In this document: positions 8,116 to 18,514 of the stretch, one piece after another
How positions within the stretch are numbered: the stretch's first letter is position 1
Layout: each line of letters opens with the position of its first letter
Source: Paludibacter sp.
GTDB taxonomy: Bacteria; Bacteroidota; Bacteroidia; Bacteroidales; Paludibacteraceae
Length of the DNA stretch: 21,703 nucleotides
Reading direction: 5' to 3'
NCBI GenBank assembly: GCA_030655595.1
Contig: JAUSNQ010000030.1
Coordinates: forward strand, 1 to 21,703
The notes under the pieces: generated by a model
The model's database searches: none
Told to the model about the DNA's origin: nothing
What the model saw: only the letters and a program-made list of their open reading frames with translations
Position numbers and translations under genes: made by a program

Positions 8116-8175
8116 CGAAGTATTCCCAGTGCAAGTAATTGATTACAAGCAACTGAAATACTTCGACAAGTATTT
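8116..8175 (+). promoter_or_regulatory. Structured gyrB leader with two mutually exclusive hairpins
   Basis: Three copies of one element, forward, inverted, forward, allow alternative pairing. Hairpin 1 pairs cgaagtatt (8116-8124) with aatacttcg (8157-8165). Inside it lie cagt/actg (8127-8130 with 8152-8155) and gtaat/attac (8135-8139 with 8142-8146), all nearly concentric around 8140.5. Hairpin 2 pairs aaatactt (8156-8163) with aagtattt (8168-8175) over a CGAC tetraloop. Both use 8157-8163, so only one can form at a time. No U-run follows hairpin 2, which argues against a plain terminator. It lies between the predicted transcription start and the start codon. Confidence 0.6.
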
Positions 8176-8188
8176 GAATATAAATTAG

Positions 8189-10159
<1,971 letters not shown>

Positions 10160-10317
10160 AAAGCGAAGAGCTATAAGCTAAGAACTAAAAGCGAAAGAGA
10201 ATATAATTGAAAGCTCTTTTCGGGGAGATCATTTTCAAATCTAGTTTGATCCTCTTAAATGGTTTATATGCCTTATATGGTTTATGAAAACCTTTTGTAT
10301 AATTTTATGTCTGAAGC
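10160..10317. other. Non-coding gap between gyrB and the Kdo operon
   Basis: 158 nt without a convincing gene. A 7-bp inverted repeat (aagagct 10166-10172, agctctt 10212-10218) with a 39-nt loop and a short cgctt/aagcg stem over the gyrB stop are both weak as terminators. Two direct copies of atggtttat (10259-10267 and 10277-10285) lie 18 nt apart. A near-consensus -7 (TAATTTTA, 10300-10307) lacks a clear -33. The promoter of the downstream operon is probably here but cannot be fixed. Confidence 0.4.
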
Positions 10318-11262
10318 ATGAATCTGTTCTGGAAAAAAATTTTTGGCATACTGACGCCCACGGCTAAATACGAAAAACAAGAGGTTGATTTTCTGATTGC
10401 CAGTGAGAAAAATAAAACGCTCAGGTATTCTTCGGCTGTTGCTGAATACAAAAAGCTGTATTTGTCATCAAAATTCACTTCGGCACAGACAAGGAAACAA
10501 AATCAGAGCAGACTAACTGCATTGAAAAAACATCCTGATGTGATTTTCTTTCTGAAAAACAATTCGAAACGGAATAGTCCAAATCGGGATGCTTTTCTGA
10601 CTTTCAGCGATGATTTCTATTGGAAAAAACCCGAAGACTCTTTGTGGAATCCGGGCTTTTACTTTAGAAATGAGCAATTAATTCGCAATTATTCTTTTCA
10701 CAACGAAAAACAGGCCAATAACGCCGGCAATAACACTTCCGTTCATGCCGGCGTATTGCAAATTAAAACCCGCAGGGAAGTCCTTAAATCATTGGCATGG
10801 CATCCTGTGAATGGTTTCACCGAAAAACAGTTTGCCTATACTTCCGACATCCTCCAGTCAGCAAAAAATTTTCGTCAACAAGGCGGCATCTTCAAAGCCA
10901 AAATAAAGTGTTCCGGCAATATCCACCATGCATTTTGGCTGGGGACCGAGACCAAAGAACCCCACATCAACATATTCCATTGTAACGGTAAAGAAATTCA
11001 AATGGGTTATGTCAATCAGCAAAACGGCGATGGCGTCATCATCAGAGGAATAAATCCTGCTGAATACTTTATCTATTCACTGGAATGGACAAAAGACGAA
11101 CTCGTTTGGTACATCAACAACCTGGCTGTTTTACGCACTCATCACAACATCCCGTGGGAGTCGATGTTCCTGGTATTTAATTCATTTATTCCTGAACACA
11201 TGACCGGCGAAGAAGGTCTGCTCGAAGTCGATTGGGTCAGGGTTTATCAATATAATGCATGA
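10318..11262 (+). CDS. GH16-fold protein lacking the catalytic acids
   Basis: 314 residues, no signal peptide or membrane segment, so probably cytoplasmic. The first ~85 residues are helical and charged with no recognised family. From about residue 90 the sequence follows the GH16 / concanavalin-A-like pattern: GGIFKAKIKCSGNIHHAFWLG, a YSLEWTKDELVWYINN strand pair, and a C-terminal VDWVRVYQ ending typical of GH16. At the active site the canonical E-x-D-x-(x)-E is replaced by His216-Ile-Asn218-Ile-Phe-His221, so nucleophile, assisting Asp and acid/base are all missing. Hydrolysis by the GH16 mechanism is not expected; glycan binding or a structural role is possible. The stop overlaps the next ATG (ATGA, 11259-11262), tying it to Kdo synthesis. 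An in-frame stop at 10312-10314 rules out an earlier start. Confidence 0.7.
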   Translation: MNLFWKKIFGILTPTAKYEKQEVDFLIASEKNKTLRYSSAVAEYKKLYLSSKFTSAQTRKQNQSRLTALKKHPDVIFFLKNNSKRNSPNRDAFLTFSDDFYWKKPEDSLWNPGFYFRNEQLIRNYSFHNEKQANNAGNNTSVHAGVLQIKTRREVLKSLAWHPVNGFTEKQFAYTSDILQSAKNFRQQGGIFKAKIKCSGNIHHAFWLGTETKEPHINIFHCNGKEIQMGYVNQQNGDGVIIRGINPAEYFIYSLEWTKDELVWYINNLAVLRTHHNIPWESMFLVFNSFIPEHMTGEEGLLEVDWVRVYQYNA

Positions 11263-12626
11263 CAAAAGAAATTTCAGTTTCGGATAAATTTACAATCGGT
11301 GGAAATCAACGTTTCACACTCATTGCCGGTCCGTGTGCCATCGAATCGGAATCCATGACCCTGGAAGTTGCAGCAGAACTCAAAAAAATCTGTGGCGACT
11401 TGAACATCAATCTGATATTTAAATCGTCGTTCGACAAGGCTAATCGCTCCTCCGCTTCATCGCCTCGTGGCATTGGCATCGATCGGGGCTTGCAAATTCT
11501 GAAACGGGTGAAAGATGAGTTAAATCTTCCTATCCTAACAGATGTGCATGAATGCTGGCAGTGTGAGCGGGTAGCTGACGTTGCTGATATCATACAAATA
11601 CCTGCATTTCTTTCGCGACAAACCGACTTGTTGGTTGCTGCAGCCAAAACAGGTAAAATCGTTCATATCAAAAAAGGACAGTTCATGGCTCCGTGGGACA
11701 TGAAGAATGTGATTGCGAAGATGCTCGACGCTGGTAATGCTAATATTATGATTGGCGAACGAGGTTCATCTTTCGGCTATAACAATTTGGTGGTTGATAT
11801 GACCGGCTTGGTGGAAATGCGAAGCTACGGCTATCCGGTTGTGTTTGATGCTACACACGCCGTTCAAAAACCGGGCGCTCAGGGCACTTCAACCGGAGGA
11901 AACCGCGAGATGGTTCCTTATCTGATGCGTGCAGCCCTGGCAATAGGAGTCGATGTGATTTTTGCAGAAGTTCATCCTGATCCTGATCACGCTTTTTCCG
12001 ATGGACCGAATCAAATTTATCTTGCTGATATCAAAGGTATTTTAGAGCAGGCGGTTCAAATTGATGATCTCACAAAGAAAATGCTTGCAGCACAAGGTGT
12101 TTCCAAAAAGACCATGCATACAGAAGTTCCAAAAAAATCAATTGCACCTGATTATAAAAAAATTAAAGTTTTCCTGACAGATGTTGATGGAGTTTTGACA
12201 GATGCAGGGATGATCTATTCCGATTCAGGGATTCAAAGCAAAAGGTTCAATGCCCATGATGGCATGGGGCTACAGTTGCTTCGTCGTACCGGTATGAAAA
12301 CAGGTTTCATCACATCCGAGGAGACAAAGTTAGTAGAACACAGGTTTAATAAACTCAAGCTTCATTATTTATATCAGGGAAAATCAGAAGGAGGAAAACT
12401 GGCATCAGCAAAAGAAATCTGTGAAAAAGAAGGTATCTCCATGGACGAAGTTGCGTACATAGGAGACGATGTAAATTGCCTGGAGTTATTATCTGCGGTA
12501 GGCTTCCCGGCTTGTCCCCAAGATGCTGTTGACGAAATCAAAAATATCCCCGGCATTTTCATCCTTTCAAAAAAAGGAGGAGATGGTTGCGTGAGAGAAT
12601 TAATCGATCTTATCTTAAAATCATGA
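11259..12626 (+). CDS. KdsA-KdsC fusion: Kdo-8-phosphate synthase / Kdo-8-phosphate phosphatase
   Basis: 455 residues, bifunctional. Residues 1 to ~285 are Kdo8P synthase, which condenses arabinose 5-phosphate with phosphoenolpyruvate. Motifs are IAGPCAIES, FKSSFDKANRSS, SPRGIG, GERGSSFGYNNLVVDM, FDATHAVQKPG and FAEVHPDPDHAFSDGPNQ. Cys26 in AGPC marks the metal-dependent class; E. coli KdsA has Asn there. The His of DATH, and the Glu and Asp of the AEVHP...SDG stretch, supply the other ligands. After a short polar linker, residues ~300-455 form a HAD phosphatase of KdsC type: FLTDVDGVLTD with nucleophile Asp308 and Asp310, FITSEETKLVEHR, QGKSEGGK, GDDVNC (402-407) and a KdsC-like tail GGDGCVRELIDLIL. 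KdsC usually has Asp where Cys407 stands. Both neighbours are joined by ATGA overlaps. Confidence 0.93.
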   Translation: MTKEISVSDKFTIGGNQRFTLIAGPCAIESESMTLEVAAELKKICGDLNINLIFKSSFDKANRSSASSPRGIGIDRGLQILKRVKDELNLPILTDVHECWQCERVADVADIIQIPAFLSRQTDLLVAAAKTGKIVHIKKGQFMAPWDMKNVIAKMLDAGNANIMIGERGSSFGYNNLVVDMTGLVEMRSYGYPVVFDATHAVQKPGAQGTSTGGNREMVPYLMRAALAIGVDVIFAEVHPDPDHAFSDGPNQIYLADIKGILEQAVQIDDLTKKMLAAQGVSKKTMHTEVPKKSIAPDYKKIKVFLTDVDGVLTDAGMIYSDSGIQSKRFNAHDGMGLQLLRRTGMKTGFITSEETKLVEHRFNKLKLHYLYQGKSEGGKLASAKEICEKEGISMDEVAYIGDDVNCLELLSAVGFPACPQDAVDEIKNIPGIFILSKKGGDGCVRELIDLILKS

Positions 12627-13579
12627 ATTTCAGCGAACGTTCGAAAACAATATTCCAGCAGGAAATTGCAGAATTGCAGAAAGTTGCAGCTCTGATTGGC
12701 GAAGAAATGAATCAGGCTGTAGATTTGATTTACAACTGTTCAGGAAAATTGGTTGTGATGGGAGTCGGCAAAACAGGCACCATCGGGCACAAAATATCTT
12801 CCTCTTTGGCTTCAACGGGTACACCTTCTATTTTCATCAATGCTGCTGAAGCGATGCACGGCGATTTAGGCATGGTTGATCAAAAAGATGTGGTCATGCT
12901 CATTTCCAACAGCGGAAGTTCGCAGGAAATCATGAATGTAATCGGCCCGCTCAAACGCATTGGTTGCCGAATCATCGCCATGACCGGCAATCTCCAATCG
13001 CCATTGGCAAAAGAATCTGAAATCGTATTGAATGTACACGTCGATCAGGAAGCTTGTCCGCTTGGCTTAGCTCCCACTACTTCTACTACCGCCACTTCGG
13101 TAATGGGAGACGCCCTGATGATTTGCCTGATGGAGAAACGAAATTTTCAGGCTGATAATTATGCATTGTATCATCCCGGAGGAGCATTGGGCCGAAAATT
13201 ACTATGCAAAGTAAAAGATGCCATGACCACTGATATTCCTAAAGTTTTTGAAAATACACTTTTCAAAGATGTAATTTACGAAGTCAGCAACAAACGTTTG
13301 GGCATGACCCTGGTTATTGATGAAAAAGGAAATGCAATCGGCATCATCACCGATGGAGATATCCGTAGAGCCATACAAAAATTTGACGACATCAAAACAT
13401 TACGTGCAGTCGAGTTTATGACAAGCAGTTTTAAAAGCATCTCAAAAGAAAACCTATTGTCAGATGCCCTGGCTTTGATGGATGACAACAACATCACTAC
13501 CCTGGCGGTAAGGGATAATGGCGATTCGTCGAAAATAATTGGAATACTATCTATTCACCACATCATTGATTTCAAATAG
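12623..13579 (+). CDS. kdsD: D-arabinose 5-phosphate isomerase (KdsD/KpsF/GutQ family)
   Basis: Converts ribulose 5-phosphate to arabinose 5-phosphate, the substrate of the KdsA half of the gene before it. 318 residues from the ATG at 12623, whose ATGA overlaps the kdsA-kdsC stop; the frame extends upstream to a TTG at 12587, which is unlikely to be used. The SIS domain carries VGKTGTIGHK, LASTGTPSIF, EAMHGDLGM, SNSGSSQEI, QEACPLGLAPTTSTTAT and HPGGALGRKL. The four residues implicated in E. coli KdsD catalysis (Lys59, Glu111, Glu152, His193) align with Lys50, Glu102, Glu143 and His184, all shifted by nine. Two CBS domains follow (about 200-318; GMTLVIDEKGNAIGIITDGDIRR and NNITTLAVRDNG). kdsB and waaA are not in the window. 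Confidence 0.96.
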   Translation: MNFSERSKTIFQQEIAELQKVAALIGEEMNQAVDLIYNCSGKLVVMGVGKTGTIGHKISSSLASTGTPSIFINAAEAMHGDLGMVDQKDVVMLISNSGSSQEIMNVIGPLKRIGCRIIAMTGNLQSPLAKESEIVLNVHVDQEACPLGLAPTTSTTATSVMGDALMICLMEKRNFQADNYALYHPGGALGRKLLCKVKDAMTTDIPKVFENTLFKDVIYEVSNKRLGMTLVIDEKGNAIGIITDGDIRRAIQKFDDIKTLRAVEFMTSSFKSISKENLLSDALALMDDNNITTLAVRDNGDSSKIIGILSIHHIIDFK

Positions 13580-13624
13580 TCTAAGTCTTTCATATAGCGT
13601 TTCGTAGAAGATTTATAAACAGCA

Positions 13625-13662
13625 AACAGGCTGCCTGAAATTCAGACAGCCTGTTCTATTTT
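13625..13662 (+). terminator. Strong rho-independent terminator, probably bidirectional
   Basis: A perfect 9-bp GC-containing stem (aacaggctg 13625-13633, cagcctgtt 13647-13655) has a further inner ctgaa/ttcag pairing after a single mismatch, leaving a one-base centre. On the plus strand ctatttta follows. It lies in the gap between convergent kdsD and pckA and ends the Kdo operon. It may also end pckA, although the minus-strand side is less U-rich. Confidence 0.85.
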
Positions 13663-13696
13663 ACATACCTTTGATACTATCTCCGGAAGTTTATTC

Positions 13697-15292
13697 TTAC
13701 AACTGCGGACCAGCTACTTTCAATGCAATAGCAGCATCATTGTCGCAGTATTGCTCGAAGTTAGCGATGTATTTAGCAGCTAATAATTTTGCTTTTGCAG
13801 TCCAGTCAGCTTCCGTTGGATAAGTTTCACGAGGATCCAAAATACCTTCAGAAACATTATTCAAAGCTACAGGAACAACCAGGTTCAACACAGGAATCTT
13901 TTTGGTTTCAGCTTTTAAAATTGAACCGTCGATGATCGCATCAATGATCGCACGTGTGTCTTTCAACGACATACGTTTGCCTGTACCATTCCAACCAGTA
14001 TTTACTAAATAAGCTTTAGCACCATGCTCTTGCATTTTCGAAACCAGAGTTTTAGCATACATCGTTGGATGCAATGTAAGGAACGCTTCACCAAAAGCAG
14101 GAGAGAAAGACATTTGAGGTTCAGTGATACCACGTTCAGTTCCGGCTAATTTTGAAGTATAACCACAAAGGAAGTGATACTGAGCTGATTTATCATCTAA
14201 GATAGATACCGGAGGCAACACACCAAAAGCATCGGCCGACAAATAAATAATTTTAGAAGCATGTCCTGCGCGTGAAGGCAGAACGATTTTGCTGATATGA
14301 TGAATCGGATAAGAAACACGGGTGTTTTCTGTTTTTGAAGCTTCAGCTGAATAGTCAGGAGTTCCGTCAGCTTTCACTGTAACGTTTTCCAACAAAGCAT
14401 CGCGTTTGATAGCTCTCCAGATATCCGGTTCGTTTTCTTTGCTCAAGTCGATTACCTTTGCATAGCAACCACCTTCGTAGTTGAACACACCGTGATCGTC
14501 CCAGCCATGCTCATCGTCACCAATCAAATAACGTTTTGGGTCGGCCGATAAAGTTGTTTTACCTGTACCTGAAAGACCGAAGAAAATAGCCACGTCACCT
14601 TCAGCACCTACGTTAGCAGAACAGTGCATCGAAGCGATTCCACGTAATGGCAAGTAGTAGTTCATCAACGCAAAAATACCTTTCTTCATCTCACCACCAT
14701 ACCAAGTACCACCAATAACCTGCATTTTGCGGGTTAAATCAAACAAGGTGAAATTTTCTGAATGCAATCCCTGTTCTTTCCAATTAGGATTCGTAATTTT
14801 AGATCCGTTCAATGTTACGAAATCAGGTTCACCATAATTAGCCAGTTCATAATGAGAAGGACGGATGAACATGTTGGTCACAAAGTGAGCCTGCCATGCA
14901 ACTTCCATGATGAAACGCACTTTCATGCGGGTGTCTTCATTGGTTCCGCAGAAAGTATCCACAACATACAATTTCTTTGCAGTAGATAGTTGTTTTGTTA
15001 CCAAATCTTTACATGCATCAAAAACTTCAGGTGAAGTCGGACGATTGATTGTACCATCCCACCACATGGTATCTTTTGTTGTGTCATCCAAAACGATGAA
15101 TTTATCTTTTGGAGAACGACCGGTAAAAATACCTGTATCAACCGCAACAGCTCCGGTATCTGTCAACACACCTTTTTCAAAACCTTCGTTAGCAGGGTCA
15201 ATTTCTGCCTGAAATAATTGCTCATACGAAGGGTTGTGTACGATTTCGAATTTCCCCGAAATGCCGTACTTACTTAAATCCAAATTTGCCAT
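13697..15292 (-). CDS. pckA: Phosphoenolpyruvate carboxykinase, ATP-dependent
   Basis: Interconverts oxaloacetate + ATP and phosphoenolpyruvate + CO2 + ADP. It serves gluconeogenesis, and in many anaerobic Bacteroidota the reverse direction for CO2 fixation towards succinate. 531 residues, normal for the ATP type (about 530-540). Visible are [12 protein letters not shown], the arginine-rich substrate region [12 protein letters not shown], the kinase-1a loop [14 protein letters not shown] (about residues 238-251), the kinase-2 acid motif [32 protein letters not shown], and [19 protein letters not shown]. The P-loop and [11 protein letters not shown] form identify the ATP-using class. The gene is convergent with kdsD across a terminator and divergent from dut, and has a canonical promoter plus an upstream palindrome. 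It also consumes or supplies the PEP used by KdsA, which may be coincidental. Confidence 0.97.
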   Translation of the reverse strand: MANLDLSKYGISGKFEIVHNPSYEQLFQAEIDPANEGFEKGVLTDTGAVAVDTGIFTGRSPKDKFIVLDDTTKDTMWWDGTINRPTSPEVFDACKDLVTKQLSTAKKLYVVDTFCGTNEDTRMKVRFIMEVAWQAHFVTNMFIRPSHYELANYGEPDFVTLNGSKITNPNWKEQGLHSENFTLFDLTRKMQVIGGTWYGGEMKKGIFALMNYYLPLRGIASMHCSANVGAEGDVAIFFGLSGTGKTTLSADPKRYLIGDDEHGWDDHGVFNYEGGCYAKVIDLSKENEPDIWRAIKRDALLENVTVKADGTPDYSAEASKTENTRVSYPIHHISKIVLPSRAGHASKIIYLSADAFGVLPPVSILDDKSAQYHFLCGYTSKLAGTERGITEPQMSFSPAFGEAFLTLHPTMYAKTLVSKMQEHGAKAYLVNTGWNGTGKRMSLKDTRAIIDAIIDGSILKAETKKIPVLNLVVPVALNNVSEGILDPRETYPTEADWTAKAKLLAAKYIANFEQYCDNDAAIALKVAGPQL

Positions 15293-15363
15293 TTGTAATG
15301 AATTAATTGATTTATATTACTTTATTATATCTCTCAAAAACTAATAGCCTAATTAAGGCGGTA

Positions 15364-15394
15364 CAAAAATACTATTTTTTTTCAAAGCCACAAA
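15364..15394 (-). promoter_or_regulatory. pckA promoter, Bacteroidota housekeeping type
   Basis: Minus-strand TTTG (15394-15391) is followed after 19 nt by TATTTTTG (15371-15364), a full match to the -33/-7 consensus. Transcription would begin near 15358, leaving a leader of about 65 nt. A second TTTG at 15386-15383 is too close to the -7 to serve. Confidence 0.7.
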
Positions 15395-15397
15395 GCT

Positions 15398-15419
15398 ATT
15401 AAAGAAATATTTCTTTAAT
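15398..15419. promoter_or_regulatory. Perfect 22-bp palindrome upstream of the pckA -33 element
   Basis: attaaagaaat (15398-15408) is followed immediately by its exact reverse complement (15409-15419). The palindrome abuts the upstream side of the pckA -33 element (15391-15394), centred near -50 relative to the predicted start. It is about 58 bp upstream of the dut -7. The position fits a dimeric activator site for pckA. The regulator is unknown, and AT-rich sequence makes some chance symmetry possible. Confidence 0.5.
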
Positions 15420-15476
15420 TAATCATAAAAACATTTTTTCAATTTATTTTAATATTCGATTCTGAAGAAAAAATTG

Positions 15477-15484
15477 TATTTTTG
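15477..15484 (+). promoter_or_regulatory. Candidate -7 element of the dut operon promoter
   Basis: TATTTTTG is a full match to TAnnTTTG, 36 nt before the dut ATG. No TTTG is found at the -33 distance, so the promoter is called on one element and its position at the head of a long operon. Confidence 0.4.
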
Positions 15485-15520
15485 TGCCTAATGTGAGAAA
15501 AATGTCACTTTTAATAAAAT

Positions 15521-15952
15521 ATGAAGATAAAAATCGTCAACCAGTCTAAACATGCGTTACCCGAATATGCAACCATTCACTCAGCCGGAATGGATTTGCG
15601 TGCAAATTTGGACGAAAAAATAATTTTAAAACCCTTAGAGCGGAAATTGGTTCCAACCGGTTTATTTATTGAGTTACCGGTTGGTTTCGAAGCACAAATC
15701 CGACCACGAAGTGGATTAGCAATTAAAAAGGGAGTTACTGTCTTAAATACACCCGGAACGATTGACGCTGATTATCGCGGAGAAATTTGTGTGATACTGG
15801 TGAATTTATCCTCCGAAGATTTTATCATCGAAGACGGTGAACGAATTTGTCAGATGGTAATAGCATCGCACGCACAGGCTGAATGGATAGCAGTTGATGT
15901 TTTAGGGGAAACAGACCGGGGCGCAGGAGGCTTTGGTCATACAGGCGTATGA
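15521..15952 (+). CDS. dut: dUTP diphosphatase (dUTPase)
   Basis: Hydrolyses dUTP to dUMP and pyrophosphate, keeping uracil out of DNA and feeding thymidylate synthesis; a homotrimer in this family. 143 residues, typical length. All five trimeric-dUTPase motifs are visible in order: [32 protein letters not shown] (with the catalytic Asp in TIDADYRG), GERICQMVI, and [10 protein letters not shown] at the C-terminal arm that closes over the substrate. The stop overlaps the next ATG by 4 nt (ATGA, 15949-15952). It is the first gene of a packed run reaching past the window end. Confidence 0.97.
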   Translation: MKIKIVNQSKHALPEYATIHSAGMDLRANLDEKIILKPLERKLVPTGLFIELPVGFEAQIRPRSGLAIKKGVTVLNTPGTIDADYRGEICVILVNLSSEDFIIEDGERICQMVIASHAQAEWIAVDVLGETDRGAGGFGHTGV

Positions 15953-17694
15953 AAAAAATAAAATACACTTTATACATAACATTTATATTTCTTGCTGCTT
16001 GTGGTACTTCTAAAAAGGTGGGTATTCAAGAGGCAAGTCGTAGCGTCCTGACTGAAGAAGAGCAACTCCAATTCGATTTTAATTTTTATGAAGGATTGAG
16101 ATTGAAGGAGGAAGGTCTATTAACTGAAGCTTTTGATTCATTCATTGCCTGTAAAAAAATCGATTCTTTAGATGCCGGTCTTTTAGTTGAGATTGCATTC
16201 ATGCACCTATCTGCGGGAAAACAGGATGAAGCGATGAAGTCCATGGAACAGGCGTTGAGTCTGGAACCCGAAAACTGGTGGTACAATACCATCTTGATAA
16301 GTTTATATATCGAACAGAAAAAATACCCTGAGGCGATTGAAATTGGGGAGGATTTGCTTAAAAAACATCCGAATAAGGAAGAGGTATATCACATATTAAT
16401 CCCATTATACAAACAAACGACTCAGTATAAAAAAGCAATTTCATTGTATGATAAATTAGAGCGAATTGCGGGCATCAACGAAAGAATTATTTTTGATAAG
16501 ACACGTCTTTATATGATGCTTGACGACCCCAAAAAGGCAAATATAGAGATTGAAAAATTGATTGAAAAATTCCCAAGAGATAATAAATACAAAATTCTCA
16601 AAGGAGATATGCTCATACAACAAGGAAAGTTGTTGCAGGCTTATGACCTTTATCAATTAATCCTAAAGGAAGATCCTCAAAATCCTTACGTTTACATTTC
16701 GCTCTCTGATTATTACAAAGCGGTTGATAATCCGGAAAAAGCATTGGAATATATCATTCTGGCTCTGAAAAACGGTCAGTTGGATATGACTATAAAATTT
16801 GAAATTCTTGGACAACACATCGAAAGTTTGATACGTGATGACAAAAAAATCGATGAAATTGAATCGCTTTTTACCTTGCTGATTGAATACTACCCTTTGG
16901 AGGAAGGTGCTCATAGTTATTATGCTTCCTTTCTGCAGTATTTAAAAAGAGATGACGAAGCGGCTATGGCCTATGAATCCATGCTGAACATCAATCCGAG
17001 GAATGTGCAAACCTGGTTTAGCCTGATGCAGATTTCTTTCGCTAAAAAGGACTACGATGCTGTTATTCAAATTGCCGACAGGGCAATAGAAGCAACTGAA
17101 GACAACCCGAGCATCTATTATTATAAAGGCATTACACTAGAACTGATGGAATTGTATGATGAGGCTATGTTAACGCACACCAAAGCTTTATCATTTTTTA
17201 AACCCGGAGAAAATCATGGTTTACAAAGCGATATTTATGCACATCTGGGTAATCTCTATATGAAGCAAGAAAATACGCAAGCTGCATTTTTAGCTTACGA
17301 TGAGGCAATCAAATATAATCCGAACAACTTAATCGCACTGAATAATTTCGCCTATTACCTCTCATTAGAAAAAAATGATTTGCAAAAGGCCGAGAGAATG
17401 AGCGCTAAAACCGTTGAAAAGGAACCACGCAACAGCACCTATTTAGATACTTATGCCTGGATTTTCTATCAACAAGGCAATTATTCTTTAGCCAAATTTT
17501 ATATCGAAAGGGCAGTTGACAACCTGAAAGATGCGCAAGAACCGGGTGTAATTCTGGATCATTATGGGGATATTTTGTGGATGAGTGGAAATAATGATAC
17601 CAAAGCTTTGGAAGTCTGGGAAAAAGCATATAATTCAGGATATCAGACAGATGAATTGAAAGAAAAAATTGAAAATCATGGTTGGGAAAGGTAA
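15949..17694 (+). CDS. TPR-repeat lipoprotein
   Basis: 581 residues. A lipoprotein signal peptide ([18 protein letters not shown]) has a good LAAC lipobox, Cys18. The rest is almost all helical with roughly a dozen TPR-like repeats. Clear examples are [83 protein letters not shown] and [23 protein letters not shown] scaffolds bind partner proteins, here presumably in the periplasm or on a membrane leaflet. The start overlaps the dut stop (ATGA) and the end overlaps the DUF4292 gene by 17 nt. The order dut-TPR-DUF4292-EnvC-like is a Bacteroidales pattern I recognise. The specific function is unknown; an envelope-assembly role is inferred from the neighbours. Confidence 0.9.
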   Translation: MKKIKYTLYITFIFLAACGTSKKVGIQEASRSVLTEEEQLQFDFNFYEGLRLKEEGLLTEAFDSFIACKKIDSLDAGLLVEIAFMHLSAGKQDEAMKSMEQALSLEPENWWYNTILISLYIEQKKYPEAIEIGEDLLKKHPNKEEVYHILIPLYKQTTQYKKAISLYDKLERIAGINERIIFDKTRLYMMLDDPKKANIEIEKLIEKFPRDNKYKILKGDMLIQQGKLLQAYDLYQLILKEDPQNPYVYISLSDYYKAVDNPEKALEYIILALKNGQLDMTIKFEILGQHIESLIRDDKKIDEIESLFTLLIEYYPLEEGAHSYYASFLQYLKRDDEAAMAYESMLNINPRNVQTWFSLMQISFAKKDYDAVIQIADRAIEATEDNPSIYYYKGITLELMELYDEAMLTHTKALSFFKPGENHGLQSDIYAHLGNLYMKQENTQAAFLAYDEAIKYNPNNLIALNNFAYYLSLEKNDLQKAERMSAKTVEKEPRNSTYLDTYAWIFYQQGNYSLAKFYIERAVDNLKDAQEPGVILDHYGDILWMSGNNDTKALEVWEKAYNSGYQTDELKEKIENHGWER

Positions 17695-18508
17695 GTTGAA
17701 AAGATTAAATAAAGTACAGATATTCGTTTTATGCCTGCTGATGGTCGGCTCATGGGGCTGTAAAACGATTCAAAAAGTGAAACAGGTAACTGTTGAACAA
17801 GCGCATGTAAGTATGCTGATGGTAAAAGTGCAAAAGGCTGCGCCACAATTTCAATCTATCGAGTTTAAGAGAATGAATATCGGCATCAATCTGAATAATC
17901 AGAGCAAGTACAACAGTGCCGCAAATTGTAAAATTATCCATGATTCTGTCATCCATATCTCTGTCCAACCTTTCTTTGGAATCGAAATGTTTGTGGTGCG
18001 GTTGACTCCGGAAACAATCACCATCATCGATAAAACAAAGGGTGTTATGTATGAGTCGGATTACTTGTTTTTCAACCATCAATTTGGTTTAAATATTAAT
18101 TTTGATGTTTTTCAATCCTTATTTACAAACAAATTATTTGTAGTCGGAACAAGCGAAATACGACCTGAGAATTTCAAACAGCAGATGGGCAAAAATAACC
18201 AGATCAGTTTAAAGTATGAAGATGAAAGTCTGATTGAAAACATCTATCTGAAAGATAATTTCAGAATCAGTGATGTGGACATATCCGCAAAAAATGGCAA
18301 GCAATCATTCAAAACAAACTATGATAATTTTACTTTTGCCGGTAGTTTATTGTTTCCATCTACAATTAGTTTCTCATTGATAGATGCAAACCGGTTTTAT
18401 GATTTTAATCTGGCGATTAGCCGGTTAGCTTTTGATGAAACAATAAACATCCCTGTCATCAATACCAATCAATATCGCGTGGGAAGCATCATGTCACTTT
18501 TGAAATAA
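17678..18508 (+). CDS. DUF4292 family lipoprotein
   Basis: 276 residues from the ATG at 17678; a TTG three codons earlier is less likely. A positively charged N terminus ([14 protein letters not shown]) is followed by a hydrophobic stretch and Cys28 in GSWGC, consistent with a lipoprotein. The mature part alternates strands (FKRMNIGINLNNQSKYN, VIHISVQPFFGIEMFVVRLTPETITIIDKTKGVMYE, TISFSLIDANRFYDFNLAISRLAFDE). This is the look of a LolA/LolB-like half-barrel, which I infer from pattern only. The segment about using a promoter-like YLFFNHQFGLNINFDVFQSLFTNKLF resembles DUF4292 members as I know them. It overlaps the TPR gene by 17 nt and lies 6 nt before the EnvC-like gene. Function is not established; handling of an envelope lipid or lipoprotein is a guess from the fold. 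Confidence 0.8.
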   Translation: MVGKGKLKRLNKVQIFVLCLLMVGSWGCKTIQKVKQVTVEQAHVSMLMVKVQKAAPQFQSIEFKRMNIGINLNNQSKYNSAANCKIIHDSVIHISVQPFFGIEMFVVRLTPETITIIDKTKGVMYESDYLFFNHQFGLNINFDVFQSLFTNKLFVVGTSEIRPENFKQQMGKNNQISLKYEDESLIENIYLKDNFRISDVDISAKNGKQSFKTNYDNFTFAGSLLFPSTISFSLIDANRFYDFNLAISRLAFDETINIPVINTNQYRVGSIMSLLK

Positions 18509-18514
18509 AAATAT

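Noticed and set aside
10166..10218. Terminator after gyrB from the aagagct/agctctt repeat
   Set aside because: A 39-nt loop and only 7 pairs make it unstable; kept only as a note on the gap.
12587..12622. TTG-initiated N-terminal extension of kdsD
   Set aside because: The 12 extra residues overlap the end of the kdsC domain and match nothing in KdsD; the ATGA start at 12623 gives the usual N terminus.
15492..15509. CRP-like site TGTGA-N8-TCACT before dut
   Set aside because: Spacing is 8 rather than 6 and the site is downstream of the dut -7 element; the E. coli CRP consensus is also not expected in this phylum.
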